Source: DATILI01 sp035476635
GTDB taxonomy: Bacteria > Pseudomonadota > Gammaproteobacteria > Burkholderiales > Burkholderiaceae_C
Assembly (NCBI GenBank): GCA_035476635.1
Contig: DATILI010000168.1
Span: 163,596 to 227,595 of the forward strand
Length of the DNA: 64,000 nucleotides
Direction of reading: 5' to 3'
Shown in pieces: positions 8,030 through 16,406 of this stretch. The first letter of the stretch is position 1. Every line of letters starts with the position of its first letter. The notes under the pieces were generated by a model. It saw only the letters and a program-made list of their open reading frames with translations, made no database searches and was not told the DNA's origin. The position numbers were made by a program, and so were the translations under genes.

Positions 8030-8923
8030 TCACAGTCGCTGCACTGTCGGCTGTCCGATGAGAGGAAGTCTGGCGATCATGTTCTTCAAGGCCAGCGCGT
8101 CCCAAGGCAGATGTTCGGCTATGCCAAGCCCGACGACATCGACGACATTCGCGACATCCTCCAGTAGCCGCACAACCTGGTCCATCGTCATTTTTCCCTG
8201 AGCAATGCCATCAAAAGCGTCGGCAGGCGCATCCGGGTTTGCAAACAGAAGCGAACGGAACGCTATGGGATCCAGCACATCGAGATCGAAATGGATGGCC
8301 AGGTGTTTCGCGCCGATGGATTTCAACCATTCCAGCACGGGCTCGCTGTTGTGGGCCAGTTCGCCTGGGCCGGCCTTCCTGAGACCGTGTCGCTCGATGA
8401 AAGCCGTTTCCACTTCCTGCGTTTCCTGCAGGCCGGCGTACATGACGTTCTGCGGCTTGATCGGCATCTTGACTGCGCCGGCGAAGTCCCGATCGCCTTC
8501 TCCGAGCAGATTCCCAAGGACCATGGCGTGGGCGTGCTTGAAATCCGTGGGTGTCATGATGTCTGGATGAGCGTCCACCCACAGTACCGCCAGATCGCCG
8601 CCGTAGCGCTCATTGAGATAGGCAAAAGGCGCGAGGTCGACCAGGCAGTCGCCGCCTAGCACCACGAGGCGATCCGGGCGATGCTGGTCGATGAGCTGTC
8701 GCGCCTGATGCAGTTGTCGCAGCAATACGCCGCGACCCACGATGCCATTCTCGATTTCAAGCGGCGCACCCGTCGACAACTGCACTTCGACCTGCTCGAC
8801 AGGGCCTGTTGGGTCGGGCGCAAGCCATGACAACAACTGTGCGCCAAAGTAGTAGGGCGGGTTATCGCCTCCCTGCCATTGCGGAAATATCAGACGCAGT
8901 GTCTTGTCGTTGGATGTATGCAC
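8030..8923 (-). CDS. Arginase/agmatinase (ureohydrolase) family protein
   Basis: This 297-residue protein has the ureohydrolase metal motifs: VDAHPD with Asp117, His119 and Asp121, and HFDLDVLDP with Asp213 and Asp215. The first motif reads GGDC (Cys93), whereas the family normally has GGDH, so one metal ligand is changed. The family hydrolyses guanidino or formimino compounds using Mn or Ni. The start is a GTG at 8923. It is the last gene of the nitrile hydratase operon, 22 bases after the EthD-type gene, and converges with AraC paralogue A. The substrate is unknown; the Cys may mean altered metal use or another reaction. Confidence 0.88.
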   Translation of the reverse strand: MHTSNDKTLRLIFPQWQGGDNPPYYFGAQLLSWLAPDPTGPVEQVEVQLSTGAPLEIENGIVGRGVLLRQLHQARQLIDQHRPDRLVVLGGDCLVDLAPFAYLNERYGGDLAVLWVDAHPDIMTPTDFKHAHAMVLGNLLGEGDRDFAGAVKMPIKPQNVMYAGLQETQEVETAFIERHGLRKAGPGELAHNSEPVLEWLKSIGAKHLAIHFDLDVLDPIAFRSLLFANPDAPADAFDGIAQGKMTMDQVVRLLEDVANVVDVVGLGIAEHLPWDALALKNMIARLPLIGQPTVQRL

Positions 8924-8944
8924 GCGTGGATCCCCCGGTCAAAC

Positions 8945-9622
8945 TCACTTGACCAGGTATTCCTGTCCGTAGAAGCGCTTGCTGCCCGATGCTATGAAGT
9001 GGCCAATGTCGTGCAGGATTTCTTCCTTGCCGTGTGACGAAACGAAGTAGCGGTCACGCATTGCCTCGAGGCTCGGGAAGTGCAGGTCCGAGAAACCGCC
9101 GATCGCCGGCGCCCCCGGGCTCAGCACTTCCTCCACCCAATGTTGCGTGTAGCGCGCCACGCCCACATGCACCCGGACCGCCAGCTTCGCGTGATGGGCC
9201 CACTGGCGCCGCGCCGCCGCTGGCGCCAGGTCGGAATGGAACACCAGCCCTCGCATCAGCTTGTAGCCAGCAGTCGGGTATGCGCGGGACAGCGCCGTCT
9301 CATCGTTCTTCACCGTGAAGTCGTCGACGCGGTAGTCGAATCGGCGTGCGCAACGTTTTGACAACTCGCCGGCAATCGGCTCAAGCGCGTCGAGCCATTC
9401 GGCCCGCGAGGACACCCAAGACTGCACGATGACGTCGAAGTCATCGCCTTGCAGCGATTCACCCGGGTAAAGCTCGGGCAGAGGATTGTCTTGGGCGAGG
9501 TTGACCATCAGCCCCTGCACGCCGGCATGCGCTGCAAGCCGCGGCGCCAGCGAGTCGAGGCACCACAGACCCAGCCCCGAACGATCGCCATCGACAGCCA
9601 CGAGTTGTGTCATGACCTGCAT
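8945..9622 (-). CDS. EthD-domain (dimeric alpha/beta-barrel) protein
   Basis: This is a 225-residue protein. Its C-terminal half (about 120-220) has the EthD-like pattern of a WxxHAxL helix, a Y.QHWVEEVL segment and a GGFSDLHFPSLEAMRD strand, as in small dimeric alpha/beta-barrel proteins attached to oxidative catabolic operons. The N-terminal half may be a degenerate second copy. The ATG at 9622 lies six bases after the upstream stop; a second ATG at 9613 with AGG just before it is an alternative start. The role is unknown; EthD proteins are accessory factors or small isomerases. Confidence 0.72.
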   Translation of the reverse strand: MQVMTQLVAVDGDRSGLGLWCLDSLAPRLAAHAGVQGLMVNLAQDNPLPELYPGESLQGDDFDVIVQSWVSSRAEWLDALEPIAGELSKRCARRFDYRVDDFTVKNDETALSRAYPTAGYKLMRGLVFHSDLAPAAARRQWAHHAKLAVRVHVGVARYTQHWVEEVLSPGAPAIGGFSDLHFPSLEAMRDRYFVSSHGKEEILHDIGHFIASGSKRFYGQEYLVK

Positions 9623-9627
9623 TCGGC

Positions 9628-10257
9628 TCACAAGGCTTCCCTCGGCAGCGGCATCACGAAGCTGTCGGTGATCCGAGCATACGAGCCTGCCGCCGCCAGG
9701 CGCCCGATCGGGTCCATCGCTTGCGCATCGACATGCAGCCGTTCGTTGACGATGTCCTCGCGAAAATGCATCAGCCGCACTTCCGCCAACACCAGGTGAT
9801 AGGGGAGCTTGCCGATCGGAATGATCTGCAGAACGCCGCACTCGTACGCCACGGGGCACTCGGCGATGCGCGGCGGACGCACCGTGCGCGAGGCGACGGC
9901 CGTCAGACCACTGGCGGTCAGTTCATCCACACCGCGCGTGTGCTCGGCCGCGCAGAAATTCATCGCCTCCCGAATCTCATGGCTCACGATGTGGATCACG
10001 CATTCCGGCACCTCGCGAAGGTTCTGCAGCGTGTCCTTGTCCGTACCGGCGCGTTGGACGGCCGTAACGCCGATGGAGAACATCAGGACGGGCGGCTCCA
10101 CGCTGGCGATATTGAAGTAACTGAACGGCGCGGCGTTCACACCTGACGAGCCCGTCGTGGTCACGAAGGCGATCGGGCGCGGGATGACCGAACCGGCGAT
10201 CAGCTTGGACTGCTCTATCGTCGACATCGTGGAGGGGTCGAATACTTTGTGTGTCAT
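9628..10257 (-). CDS. Flavin reductase family protein (FMN-binding split barrel)
   Basis: This 209-residue protein has the FMN-binding split-barrel motifs: SVIPRPIAFVTTTGSSGVNAAPFSYFNIAS, then PPVLMFSIG and a C-terminal LVLAEVRLMHF. The family reduces flavin with NAD(P)H for a partner monooxygenase or binds FMN for other reductions. The start at 10257 (MTHKVFDP) is four bases from the upstream SDR stop. It belongs to the nitrile hydratase operon. No two-component monooxygenase subunit is present in the operon, so its partner is not evident. Confidence 0.9.
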   Translation of the reverse strand: MTHKVFDPSTMSTIEQSKLIAGSVIPRPIAFVTTTGSSGVNAAPFSYFNIASVEPPVLMFSIGVTAVQRAGTDKDTLQNLREVPECVIHIVSHEIREAMNFCAAEHTRGVDELTASGLTAVASRTVRPPRIAECPVAYECGVLQIIPIGKLPYHLVLAEVRLMHFREDIVNERLHVDAQAMDPIGRLAAAGSYARITDSFVMPLPREAL

Positions 10258-10261
10258 GAGT

Positions 10262-11020
10262 TCATACCACCAGATAGCCGCCATCCACTGGCAGCGTGAC
10301 CCCGGTCACATAGCTGGCCGCGTCAGATGCCAGGAACAGCACCGGCCCGACCATCTCTTCAACACCGGCAAAGCGACGCATCGGCACATGCTGAAGATAA
10401 CGCTCCATGTGCTGCGCGTTGGCCCTCGAAGCGTCGGTCATTGGCGTCTCGGTCAGACCGGGGGCAATGGCATTGACGCGAATTCCTTCGGTGGCGAGCT
10501 GGGCGGCCATGGTGCGCGTGAATTGCAGCAGCGCGCCCTTGGAAGCGGCATAGCCCGGGGAAACGAGATTCGCCACGAAGGACTGGATCGATGCAACGTT
10601 GACGATGCAGCCTCGTGTTTCCCGCAGCGGGCCGAGGAATGCCCGCGTGACGTTGAATGGGCCATCGACGTTGACGGCGAAATGCCCGCGCCACTTGTCC
10701 GGTGTTTCCGGATCATCGAGAGCGCCCCCTCGCAGCTGCACGCCCGCATTGTTCACCAAAATGGCCACCACGCCCGCCTCGGCAGCGACCTGCGACGCGA
10801 CGCGATGGCAGGTAGCGGCATCGCAGATGTCCAGCGCATAGGCCCAAGCTCGGCCGCCATCCGCGCGCAACTCCTGGGCGATCGACTGGACTGCATCCAG
10901 GGTCAGATCCGTCAGAACCACGGCGGCACCCGCCCGCGCCAATCCGCGCGCCAGCGCTGCGCCGATGCCCCGCCCGGCGCCCGTCACCAAAGCGAGCTTT
11001 CCTGCAAGTGATTCGTTCAT
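10262..11020 (-). CDS. Short-chain dehydrogenase/reductase (SDR)
   Basis: This 252-residue classical SDR has TGAGRGIG in the Rossmann loop near residue 14, NNAG, a catalytic Ser in VNVASIQSF, the YAASK Tyr-Lys pair, and the C-terminal PVDGGYLV. Acidic residues after the second strand (VLTDLT) favour NAD(H). The ATG at 11020 is chosen because the alignment begins there. It stands next to a second SDR with a very similar core (NVASIQSFVA against NLASVQSFVA), so the two are tandem duplicates in the nitrile hydratase operon. The substrate is unknown. Confidence 0.92.
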   Translation of the reverse strand: MNESLAGKLALVTGAGRGIGAALARGLARAGAAVVLTDLTLDAVQSIAQELRADGGRAWAYALDICDAATCHRVASQVAAEAGVVAILVNNAGVQLRGGALDDPETPDKWRGHFAVNVDGPFNVTRAFLGPLRETRGCIVNVASIQSFVANLVSPGYAASKGALLQFTRTMAAQLATEGIRVNAIAPGLTETPMTDASRANAQHMERYLQHVPMRRFAGVEEMVGPVLFLASDAASYVTGVTLPVDGGYLVV

Positions 11021-11096
11021 GTCAACTCTCACTGCTCTGGCGTGAGAGAACGTCAATTCGATTTTCGGAAGTCATGGCGTGTATCCCTTGTGCGGA

Positions 11097-11870
11097 TCAA
11101 AGAGTAAGGAAGCCGCCGTCGACGGGCAGGACCGTGCCATTGACAAAGCTGGCAAGAGGTGAGGCCAAAAAGACGACTGGTCCCGCAATTTCCTTCGCCT
11201 GACCGGCCCGCTTCATCGGCGTGTGGGAGAGCACGAACGCCATGCGGTCGGGGTTCGCGCGCGAATGCGCAGTCTGCTGTGTTTCGATGAAACCAGGAGC
11301 GACAGCATTGACCCGGATCTCATAGCGGGCCAGTTCAACCGCAAGCGACTTGGTGAGCATCGCGATCGCACCCTTGCTCGTGGCGTATGCGGTCGTGTCG
11401 TTCGGAGCGGCGACGAACGACTGGACCGAGGCCAGGTTGATGATGTTGCCGCGCGTTGCCTTCAGCTGGTCGAGGAACGCGGTAACGCCATACATGATCC
11501 CGTCGACGTTGACTGCCATCAGCTCACGCCAGGTATGCAGATGTTCAGGTGCGCCCACCAAGCCGCGTCGGTGAATCCCGGCGTTGTTCACCAGGATTGA
11601 AGTATTGCCCGCAAGCTGCTTGACCCGCTCGGCTACCTGGGGCGCCTCTTCCGGATTGGCGACGTTCCACTGAAGGGACCATGCTTTTCCTCCGGCCTTT
11701 GCTATCGCATCGGCAGTTGCCGCGGCGGTCTCGCCATCCATGTCGGCAACAACGACGACGGCCCCGGCGTCGGCCAACCCAAATGCAATTTCCTTGCCCA
11801 TGCCCTGTCCGCCACCCGTGACGACAGCCACCTGGTTTTCGAGGAGGGGATTTCCGTTCAGTTCGAGCAT
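11097..11870 (-). CDS. Short-chain dehydrogenase/reductase (SDR)
   Basis: This 257-residue classical SDR has TGGGQGMG near residue 19, an acidic cofactor determinant in VVADMDGE suggesting NAD(H), NNAG, the NLASVQSF Ser region, the YATSK catalytic pair and PVDGGFLTL at the end. It is a tandem relative of the next SDR downstream. It sits 31 bases after the nitrile hydratase activator gene. An operon with two related SDRs suggests sequential oxidation of hydroxyl groups on the imported compound, which is inference. Confidence 0.92.
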   Translation of the reverse strand: MLELNGNPLLENQVAVVTGGGQGMGKEIAFGLADAGAVVVVADMDGETAAATADAIAKAGGKAWSLQWNVANPEEAPQVAERVKQLAGNTSILVNNAGIHRRGLVGAPEHLHTWRELMAVNVDGIMYGVTAFLDQLKATRGNIINLASVQSFVAAPNDTTAYATSKGAIAMLTKSLAVELARYEIRVNAVAPGFIETQQTAHSRANPDRMAFVLSHTPMKRAGQAKEIAGPVVFLASPLASFVNGTVLPVDGGFLTL

Positions 11871-11901
11871 CTCAAGATTCCCTGATACTTGTTGGTCAGA
11901 C

Positions 11902-12432
11902 TCACGTCGGCTCCTTCTTCTGCGCTGGGCTCACCGCGATCGGGCGGGGCCACGCGTCATGCTCATCGTCGCCATGCTCGTGGTCATCGTGATCGGCGTG
12001 TTCGGCCAGCCAGCGCTCGATTGCGGGCGGGGGTGGCGACCAGTCGCGACTGAACTGCACGGGATGGCCGTGCTCGGTGTTGATGTAGGAACGGCGCCAG
12101 TGCTCGTGCGTATCGACGATGTCGTCGCGCGAAACGACGCCTCGGCTGGTCAGCAGCGACTCGAGCGCGTCCAGCCATTGGCGAAAGTAGGCGTCCACGC
12201 CCGACTCGCCAACGGCCTGTGGCCGCGCGGCAATCTCCGCCGAAAAGACCTCCACCCAATGTTTCCAGCTGAACAGTCCCTGCTGGCTGAGCGCCACGGT
12301 CGAGGCGAACAATTCCGCCTGCCACGGTTCGGCAAACACCGGGCCACCGTCCTCGCCCAGCGGAAGCGGCTGGGCACCGGGAGTCGCGCAGGCATCCACT
12401 ACCTGGCGCATGCTTTCAGTTGCTGTGTTCAT
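11902..12432 (-). CDS. Nitrile hydratase accessory/activator protein
   Basis: This 176-residue protein resembles the small activator that loads metal into nitrile hydratase and is related to the beta subunit N-terminal region. Family-like segments include GGPVFAEPWQAELFASTVALSQQGLFSWKHWVEVF (an N-terminal block), YFRQWLDALESLL and WRRSYINTEHGHPV. The C-terminus is rich in His and Asp (HADHDDHEHGDDEHDAW), a likely cobalt-binding tail. The start at 12432 overlaps the beta-subunit stop by four bases. It is the third gene in the alpha, beta, activator order usual for cobalt-type enzymes. Confidence 0.9.
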   Translation of the reverse strand: MNTATESMRQVVDACATPGAQPLPLGEDGGPVFAEPWQAELFASTVALSQQGLFSWKHWVEVFSAEIAARPQAVGESGVDAYFRQWLDALESLLTSRGVVSRDDIVDTHEHWRRSYINTEHGHPVQFSRDWSPPPPAIERWLAEHADHDDHEHGDDEHDAWPRPIAVSPAQKKEPT

Positions 12433-13103
12433 GCCGCCACCGGATCCAGGTATTCCTCGTACAGGTCGAGGTGGATGGCCTCTCGGCGGCCGGCCGACTC
12501 CCCCCACAGCTCCTCGGCTTCGAATCGAACCGAATACAGTTGCTGTGGCCTGTCGCCCAGGCCCTGGGCCCGGGTATCGGAAAAGCCGAAGCTGCCATGG
12601 TCCATGACCACGGTCCCAAGCTTGCCGCGTGCATAGCGGGGTAACCGGGTGTGATGCTTTGGGTGGAAGTTTTTCGCGCGCACGCTGTCACCCACCTCGA
12701 ACCGCGCAGGTAGCTCCGCCGCCATCGCAATCGATCCGCCGGCCGTGAAGAAGGCCCAGCAGTCCTCGACCGTGAGCTTGGCAATCCCGGCTTGGCCGGT
12801 GGCGCCGGAGGTGAGTACCCGGCCGGCCTCCACCTCCTGCGCGGTGACCAGGCCCTTCTTGACGATCAGGTCCTCCAGGAAGTGCAGCCACCTCGCGTAA
12901 TACGGCGAGCCGAGGTACTCGGACTGGTTCATGTTCTCCATCGACGAGCGTGCCTCGTCGGCGCACCAGGCGCCGGTGAACCACACGCCCATCACCACGG
13001 CGCAGACCTTGCGCTCCCAGTCTTCGTGGAACACCGGCTCGCTCTCGCTCCAGCGGATCGGGCCATGCCCGTGCGTGCCGCCAAAATCATGCACTCCATT
13101 CAT
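12429..13103 (-). CDS. nthB: Nitrile hydratase subunit beta
   Basis: This 224-residue subunit begins MNGVHDFGGTHGHGPI, the conserved N-terminus of nitrile hydratase beta subunits. It continues with FHEDWERKV, a YYARWLHFLEDLIVKKGLVT helix block, and a C-terminal SH3-like barrel containing VGDSVRAKNFHPKHHTRLPRYARGK and LWGESAGRREAIHLDLYEEYL. Its length matches the family. It follows the alpha gene by 17 bases and overlaps the activator gene. Together with alpha it hydrates a nitrile to an amide in the cytoplasm. Confidence 0.96.
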   Translation of the reverse strand: MNGVHDFGGTHGHGPIRWSESEPVFHEDWERKVCAVVMGVWFTGAWCADEARSSMENMNQSEYLGSPYYARWLHFLEDLIVKKGLVTAQEVEAGRVLTSGATGQAGIAKLTVEDCWAFFTAGGSIAMAAELPARFEVGDSVRAKNFHPKHHTRLPRYARGKLGTVVMDHGSFGFSDTRAQGLGDRPQQLYSVRFEAEELWGESAGRREAIHLDLYEEYLDPVAA

Positions 13104-13120
13104 CGCGCGCTCCCGTCAAT

Positions 13121-13717
13121 TCAATCAGGTGTCTTCGGCAGGCCTGTGCCGATCATGGAATCGCGCGTCACCAGCTCCAAGAGGCGCTCCTCGCTCCAGC
13201 CTTCGGTGCCGCGAGGACGCATCGGAAGAACCAGGTAGCGGATCTCCGCGTTCGAGTCCCAGACGCGCACTTCGATGGAATCGGGAAGGGAAAGCCCGAA
13301 TTCGGCCAGGACGGCGCGTGGCTCGGCAACGATACGGCTGCGGTAGGCGGCCGTCTTGTACCAGGTGGGCGGCAGGCCCAAGGTCGGCCACGGGTAGCAG
13401 GAGCACAAGGTGCACACGCAGACGTTGTGCACCGACAGCGTGTTCTCCAGCACCACCATGTGCTCGCCCTGGCCCCCGGTATAGCCGAGTTCGGCGATCG
13501 CGGCGGTTCCGTCCTTCAACAGCCGCTCCCGGTAGGTGGAGTCGGCCCAGGCCTTCGCGACGACTTTGGCGCCGTTGCGCGGACCCACCCTGTGCTCGAA
13601 AATTTCGATCATTTCATCGACCACTTTCGGGTCGAGCAGGTCGCGTTCGATCATCAGGGTCTCGATCGCCTTGATCCGCAGCGCCGGGCTCTTCGGCGGC
13701 TGGGTAGGTTCGCTCAT
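13121..13717 (-). CDS. nthA: Nitrile hydratase subunit alpha, cobalt type
   Basis: This 198-residue catalytic subunit carries VCTLCSCYPW at 101-110. Cys102, Cys105 and Cys107 with the Ser106 backbone form the claw that holds the metal. Thr103 in CTLCSC marks the cobalt class; the iron class has Ser there. Following residues LGLPPTWYK and the C-terminal IRYLVLPMRPRGTEG also match. It lies next to a CbiM-like cobalt permease, which supports cobalt use. The natural nitrile is unknown; there is no aldoxime dehydratase or amidase in the operon. Confidence 0.97.
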   Translation of the reverse strand: MSEPTQPPKSPALRIKAIETLMIERDLLDPKVVDEMIEIFEHRVGPRNGAKVVAKAWADSTYRERLLKDGTAAIAELGYTGGQGEHMVVLENTLSVHNVCVCTLCSCYPWPTLGLPPTWYKTAAYRSRIVAEPRAVLAEFGLSLPDSIEVRVWDSNAEIRYLVLPMRPRGTEGWSEERLLELVTRDSMIGTGLPKTPD

Positions 13718-13741
13718 CGCGTTACTCCCTTCGTTCGATCG

Positions 13742-14371
13742 TCAGTGGGTGGGACGCAGGTCGAGGCAGACCGCGACTCCCGGCAGCGCCTTCACCTGCC
13801 GCGCGACCGCCAACAAGGCGACCGTCAGCACGGGCTCCAGGAGCACCACAACCAGGTAGGACGCCGCGAACCGCGCCCAGTCGGCGAGCGCCGCCGGCTG
13901 CTCGCCCATCGCCAGCCAGAAACCCACCATGGCGGTGACACCCGCGTAATAGGCGCCGTCGAGCCGGAGCACCGCGGCCAGGTCGACCTTGGCCAATCGG
14001 CGCCCGATCGCGGCGTGCACCAGCAGCAACGGGAGCGCGAGCGACAGCGTGTTGACCGACAGGTGCACAAGGTCCGCCGGTTCCAGGAGCAAGCCCTGTA
14101 TCAGAAGGCCCAGCGCGAACCCGACCACCGTCGGGACGAGGCCGAACAGCAGGTAGACCGGCATCGCGCCGACGAAGTGCAACTCCGACGGCCCGACCTT
14201 CAGATGGAATGCCTGCATGCACAGGGTGAAGAACGCCGCGGCCAGCAGCGTGCGCACCAAGCCGGCGGGCCTCCGTACCAACGACGGCACGCAAGCCGCC
14301 ATCAGGCCGAGCGCGGTGAGATTGGCCGCCGCCACCTTGACCGAAGAAAGGACGCCGGGCTCGATATGCAT
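13742..14371 (-). CDS. CbiM-like cobalt transport membrane protein
   Basis: This 209-residue integral membrane protein has about six hydrophobic helices. It begins MHIEPGVLS, matching the N-terminal Met-His-Ile metal-binding start of CbiM/NikM substrate-specific components, and has KVGPSELHFVGAMPVYLLFG and HLSVNTLSLALPLLLVH, which resemble CbiM core helices. No CbiN, CbiQ or CbiO is adjacent, so it may act alone or with a distant energy module. It lies 24 bases after the end of the alpha gene's upstream edge in the same operon, so cobalt supply to the nitrile hydratase is the likely role. Confidence 0.75.
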   Translation of the reverse strand: MHIEPGVLSSVKVAAANLTALGLMAACVPSLVRRPAGLVRTLLAAAFFTLCMQAFHLKVGPSELHFVGAMPVYLLFGLVPTVVGFALGLLIQGLLLEPADLVHLSVNTLSLALPLLLVHAAIGRRLAKVDLAAVLRLDGAYYAGVTAMVGFWLAMGEQPAALADWARFAASYLVVVLLEPVLTVALLAVARQVKALPGVAVCLDLRPTH

Positions 14372-14392
14372 TTTGTTACTCCCTGGGGTTTA

Positions 14393-15382
14393 TCAGCGCT
14401 TGGGCCAGGCCTGGCATTCCTGGTCGACGTTTGCAGCTGTCACCTTGGGCATCGGAACGTAGACCGACTTTTCCATCTTCTTGCCGGCGAAATGATTCAC
14501 CACACTGTCGATCGCATAGCGAGCCTCGTCGATGGGCGACTGTTTGGTCGTCGCATACTGACGTCCCGCCTTGATGTTCGCGATGCCAGCCGGCTCGCAC
14601 CCGCGTCCAACTGCCGCCAGCGTCTTCAGATCGATGCCCGCACGCTCCGCCGCGACAAGGGCGCCCTGCAGCATGAGATCCTCGTGAGAGTAGATGCCCT
14701 TGATGTTCTTGCCGTACTTGGTGAATAGGCCGGTGGCGGCCTCGGTTGCCGTGCCCGTGTCCCAGTTGCCCGGCTGCGAGCCCACGATCCGGATGCCTGG
14801 AGCGAGCTTCTTGAGTTCCTCGCGGAAACCCTTGTCGATCGACATGGTCTGCGCCTGGCCGATGATGCCTGTGATCAAGATGATGTCGCCACTGGTTCCG
14901 AGGCCTTTGGCCTTGAACGCATCGACCATCAACTGGGCGGCAAGGCGGCCGGAGCCTTCATAGTTGCCCCCCGTGTATTGGATCCACAGATCGCTCATTT
15001 TCATGTCGGGCTCCACGTCAGTCAGCAGCAGGGGAATGCCCGCGGCCTTCACCTTGCGCATGGCCGGAAAAAGGGCCGTGCCATCAATCGTCCACAGAAG
15101 GATCGCGTCGGGCTTCTTGGCGATGGCCTGTTCCACCTGCGCGGCCTGCTGGGCGGCGTCGAACTTGTTCGTCACGAGTTCGAGCTCGATGCCTGCGTCT
15201 TTCGCGAACTTGCGGACGGCGTCGTTGTAGACGGCGCAGTACTCGCAGATGTCGTCGGCCCCAAGCAAGATGACCTTTTTGCCCTTGTGCGCTTGCGCCA
15301 ATGCACTGCCTGCGGCCAATGCCAACACCGTGCCGGCCACCACGACGCCAGCTAGGCGACGCAGGGAGTTTTTATAGTTCAT
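14393..15382 (-). CDS. Ribose-type ABC transporter substrate-binding protein
   Basis: This 329-residue periplasmic binding protein of the RbsB class (Peripla_BP_4) has a Sec signal peptide ending near ALAQA at residue 31. Core motifs include DAILLWTIDGTALFPAMRKVKAAGIPLLLTDVEP, GIYSHEDLMLQGALVAAERAG and TKQSPIDEARYAIDSV. Early in the mature protein is CEYC (Cys46, Cys49), unusual for sugar-binding members. It is encoded in one operon with two permeases and an ATPase, and the downstream nitrile hydratase suggests its ligand may be a nitrile-bearing or amide-bearing compound rather than a sugar. That is inference. Confidence 0.92.
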   Translation of the reverse strand: MNYKNSLRRLAGVVVAGTVLALAAGSALAQAHKGKKVILLGADDICEYCAVYNDAVRKFAKDAGIELELVTNKFDAAQQAAQVEQAIAKKPDAILLWTIDGTALFPAMRKVKAAGIPLLLTDVEPDMKMSDLWIQYTGGNYEGSGRLAAQLMVDAFKAKGLGTSGDIILITGIIGQAQTMSIDKGFREELKKLAPGIRIVGSQPGNWDTGTATEAATGLFTKYGKNIKGIYSHEDLMLQGALVAAERAGIDLKTLAAVGRGCEPAGIANIKAGRQYATTKQSPIDEARYAIDSVVNHFAGKKMEKSVYVPMPKVTAANVDQECQAWPKR

Positions 15383-15403
15383 GTGAAATGTCCTTTCGTT
15401 GTT

Positions 15404-16390
15404 TCAGGGGTTCAGGGAAGATCGAGAATTTGTCCGCGCCAGGCTGAACCGTTCGCGAAGCCAAGCGCCTGGCTCACCGTCGACCAGCACCGCTGCCAGC
15501 AGCACGCCACCGTTGAGCAGGAGAATCGCGGGGGTGCCGGCGCCCACCAGGCTCAGGCCATTGTTGAGGACCGCCAGCACCAGCACGCCCATCGCGATGC
15601 CCAGGGGAGTGCCGACGCCTCCGCTCAGCGCCACGCCGCCAAGGATCGCGGCGGTCGCCGCTTGCAAAAGCAGGTTCGCGCCAAACTGCGATGCTGCACG
15701 TCCAAGGCTGACCGAAAGCAGGGCACCGGCCAACGCGCCGAGCAGGCCGCTGATCACAAAGACGGCGATCACGGCCGAAGACACACGCGCACCACTCATC
15801 AGGGCCGCCTTCCGCCGGCTGCCGGCGGCGACGATGTCGCGCCCAATCCGCGTGCCGCGCAGCATCAACGCAACTGCGACGAAGCAAGCCACCGTCGCCA
15901 GGCTGCGCGGAGAGAACACTGCCAGCCACTTGGTGTCCACGAAATCGGTCAGCTCGTAGTGGGTGAAGGTCACGCCCTCCCCTCCCTCAATCCATACGGC
16001 CATGCCTTTGAGCAAAATCATCACGCCCAGTGTCGTCACCAGCGAGGACACGCCGAGCTTGAGCGTGAGCAGCCCGTTGGCCAGGCCAATCAAGGCGCCG
16101 AACCCGAGCGCGCACGCGGCGCCCGCGGCCACGTTCTGTTCACCGATCTTGACCATCACCAGGCCCGCCACGGCGACCATGGCCCCTGCGCTCAGGTCGA
16201 ATTCGCCGGCCAGCATGGTCAGCGCCAGCCCCAGCGTCACCAGCCCCAGGAGAGCGGCCATCTGGCCCAAGGCATAAAGGTTGCCCAGCGAGAGGAAGTC
16301 GGCGTTGGCCGCCGTGAAGTAGGCGGCCATCAGCACCAGCAGCACGCTGCGCAGCAGCGCCAGCGGGTCGGCCATCAGACGTTCGATCAT
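15404..16390 (-). CDS. Ribose-type ABC transporter permease
   Basis: This 328-residue membrane protein of the RbsC/BPD_transp_2 class has about nine to ten hydrophobic helices. Typical segments are LTMLAGEFDLSAGAMVAVAGLV near the N-terminus and AAILGGVALSGGVGTPLGIAMGVLVLAVLNNGLSL near the C-terminus, the latter holding the ATPase-contact and pore region. It lies between the second permease and the binding protein, consistent with a two-permease heterodimer. Confidence 0.93.
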   Translation of the reverse strand: MIERLMADPLALLRSVLLVLMAAYFTAANADFLSLGNLYALGQMAALLGLVTLGLALTMLAGEFDLSAGAMVAVAGLVMVKIGEQNVAAGAACALGFGALIGLANGLLTLKLGVSSLVTTLGVMILLKGMAVWIEGGEGVTFTHYELTDFVDTKWLAVFSPRSLATVACFVAVALMLRGTRIGRDIVAAGSRRKAALMSGARVSSAVIAVFVISGLLGALAGALLSVSLGRAASQFGANLLLQAATAAILGGVALSGGVGTPLGIAMGVLVLAVLNNGLSLVGAGTPAILLLNGGVLLAAVLVDGEPGAWLRERFSLARTNSRSSLNP

Positions 16391-16406
16391 GTTGATTGCT
16401 CCCTCT

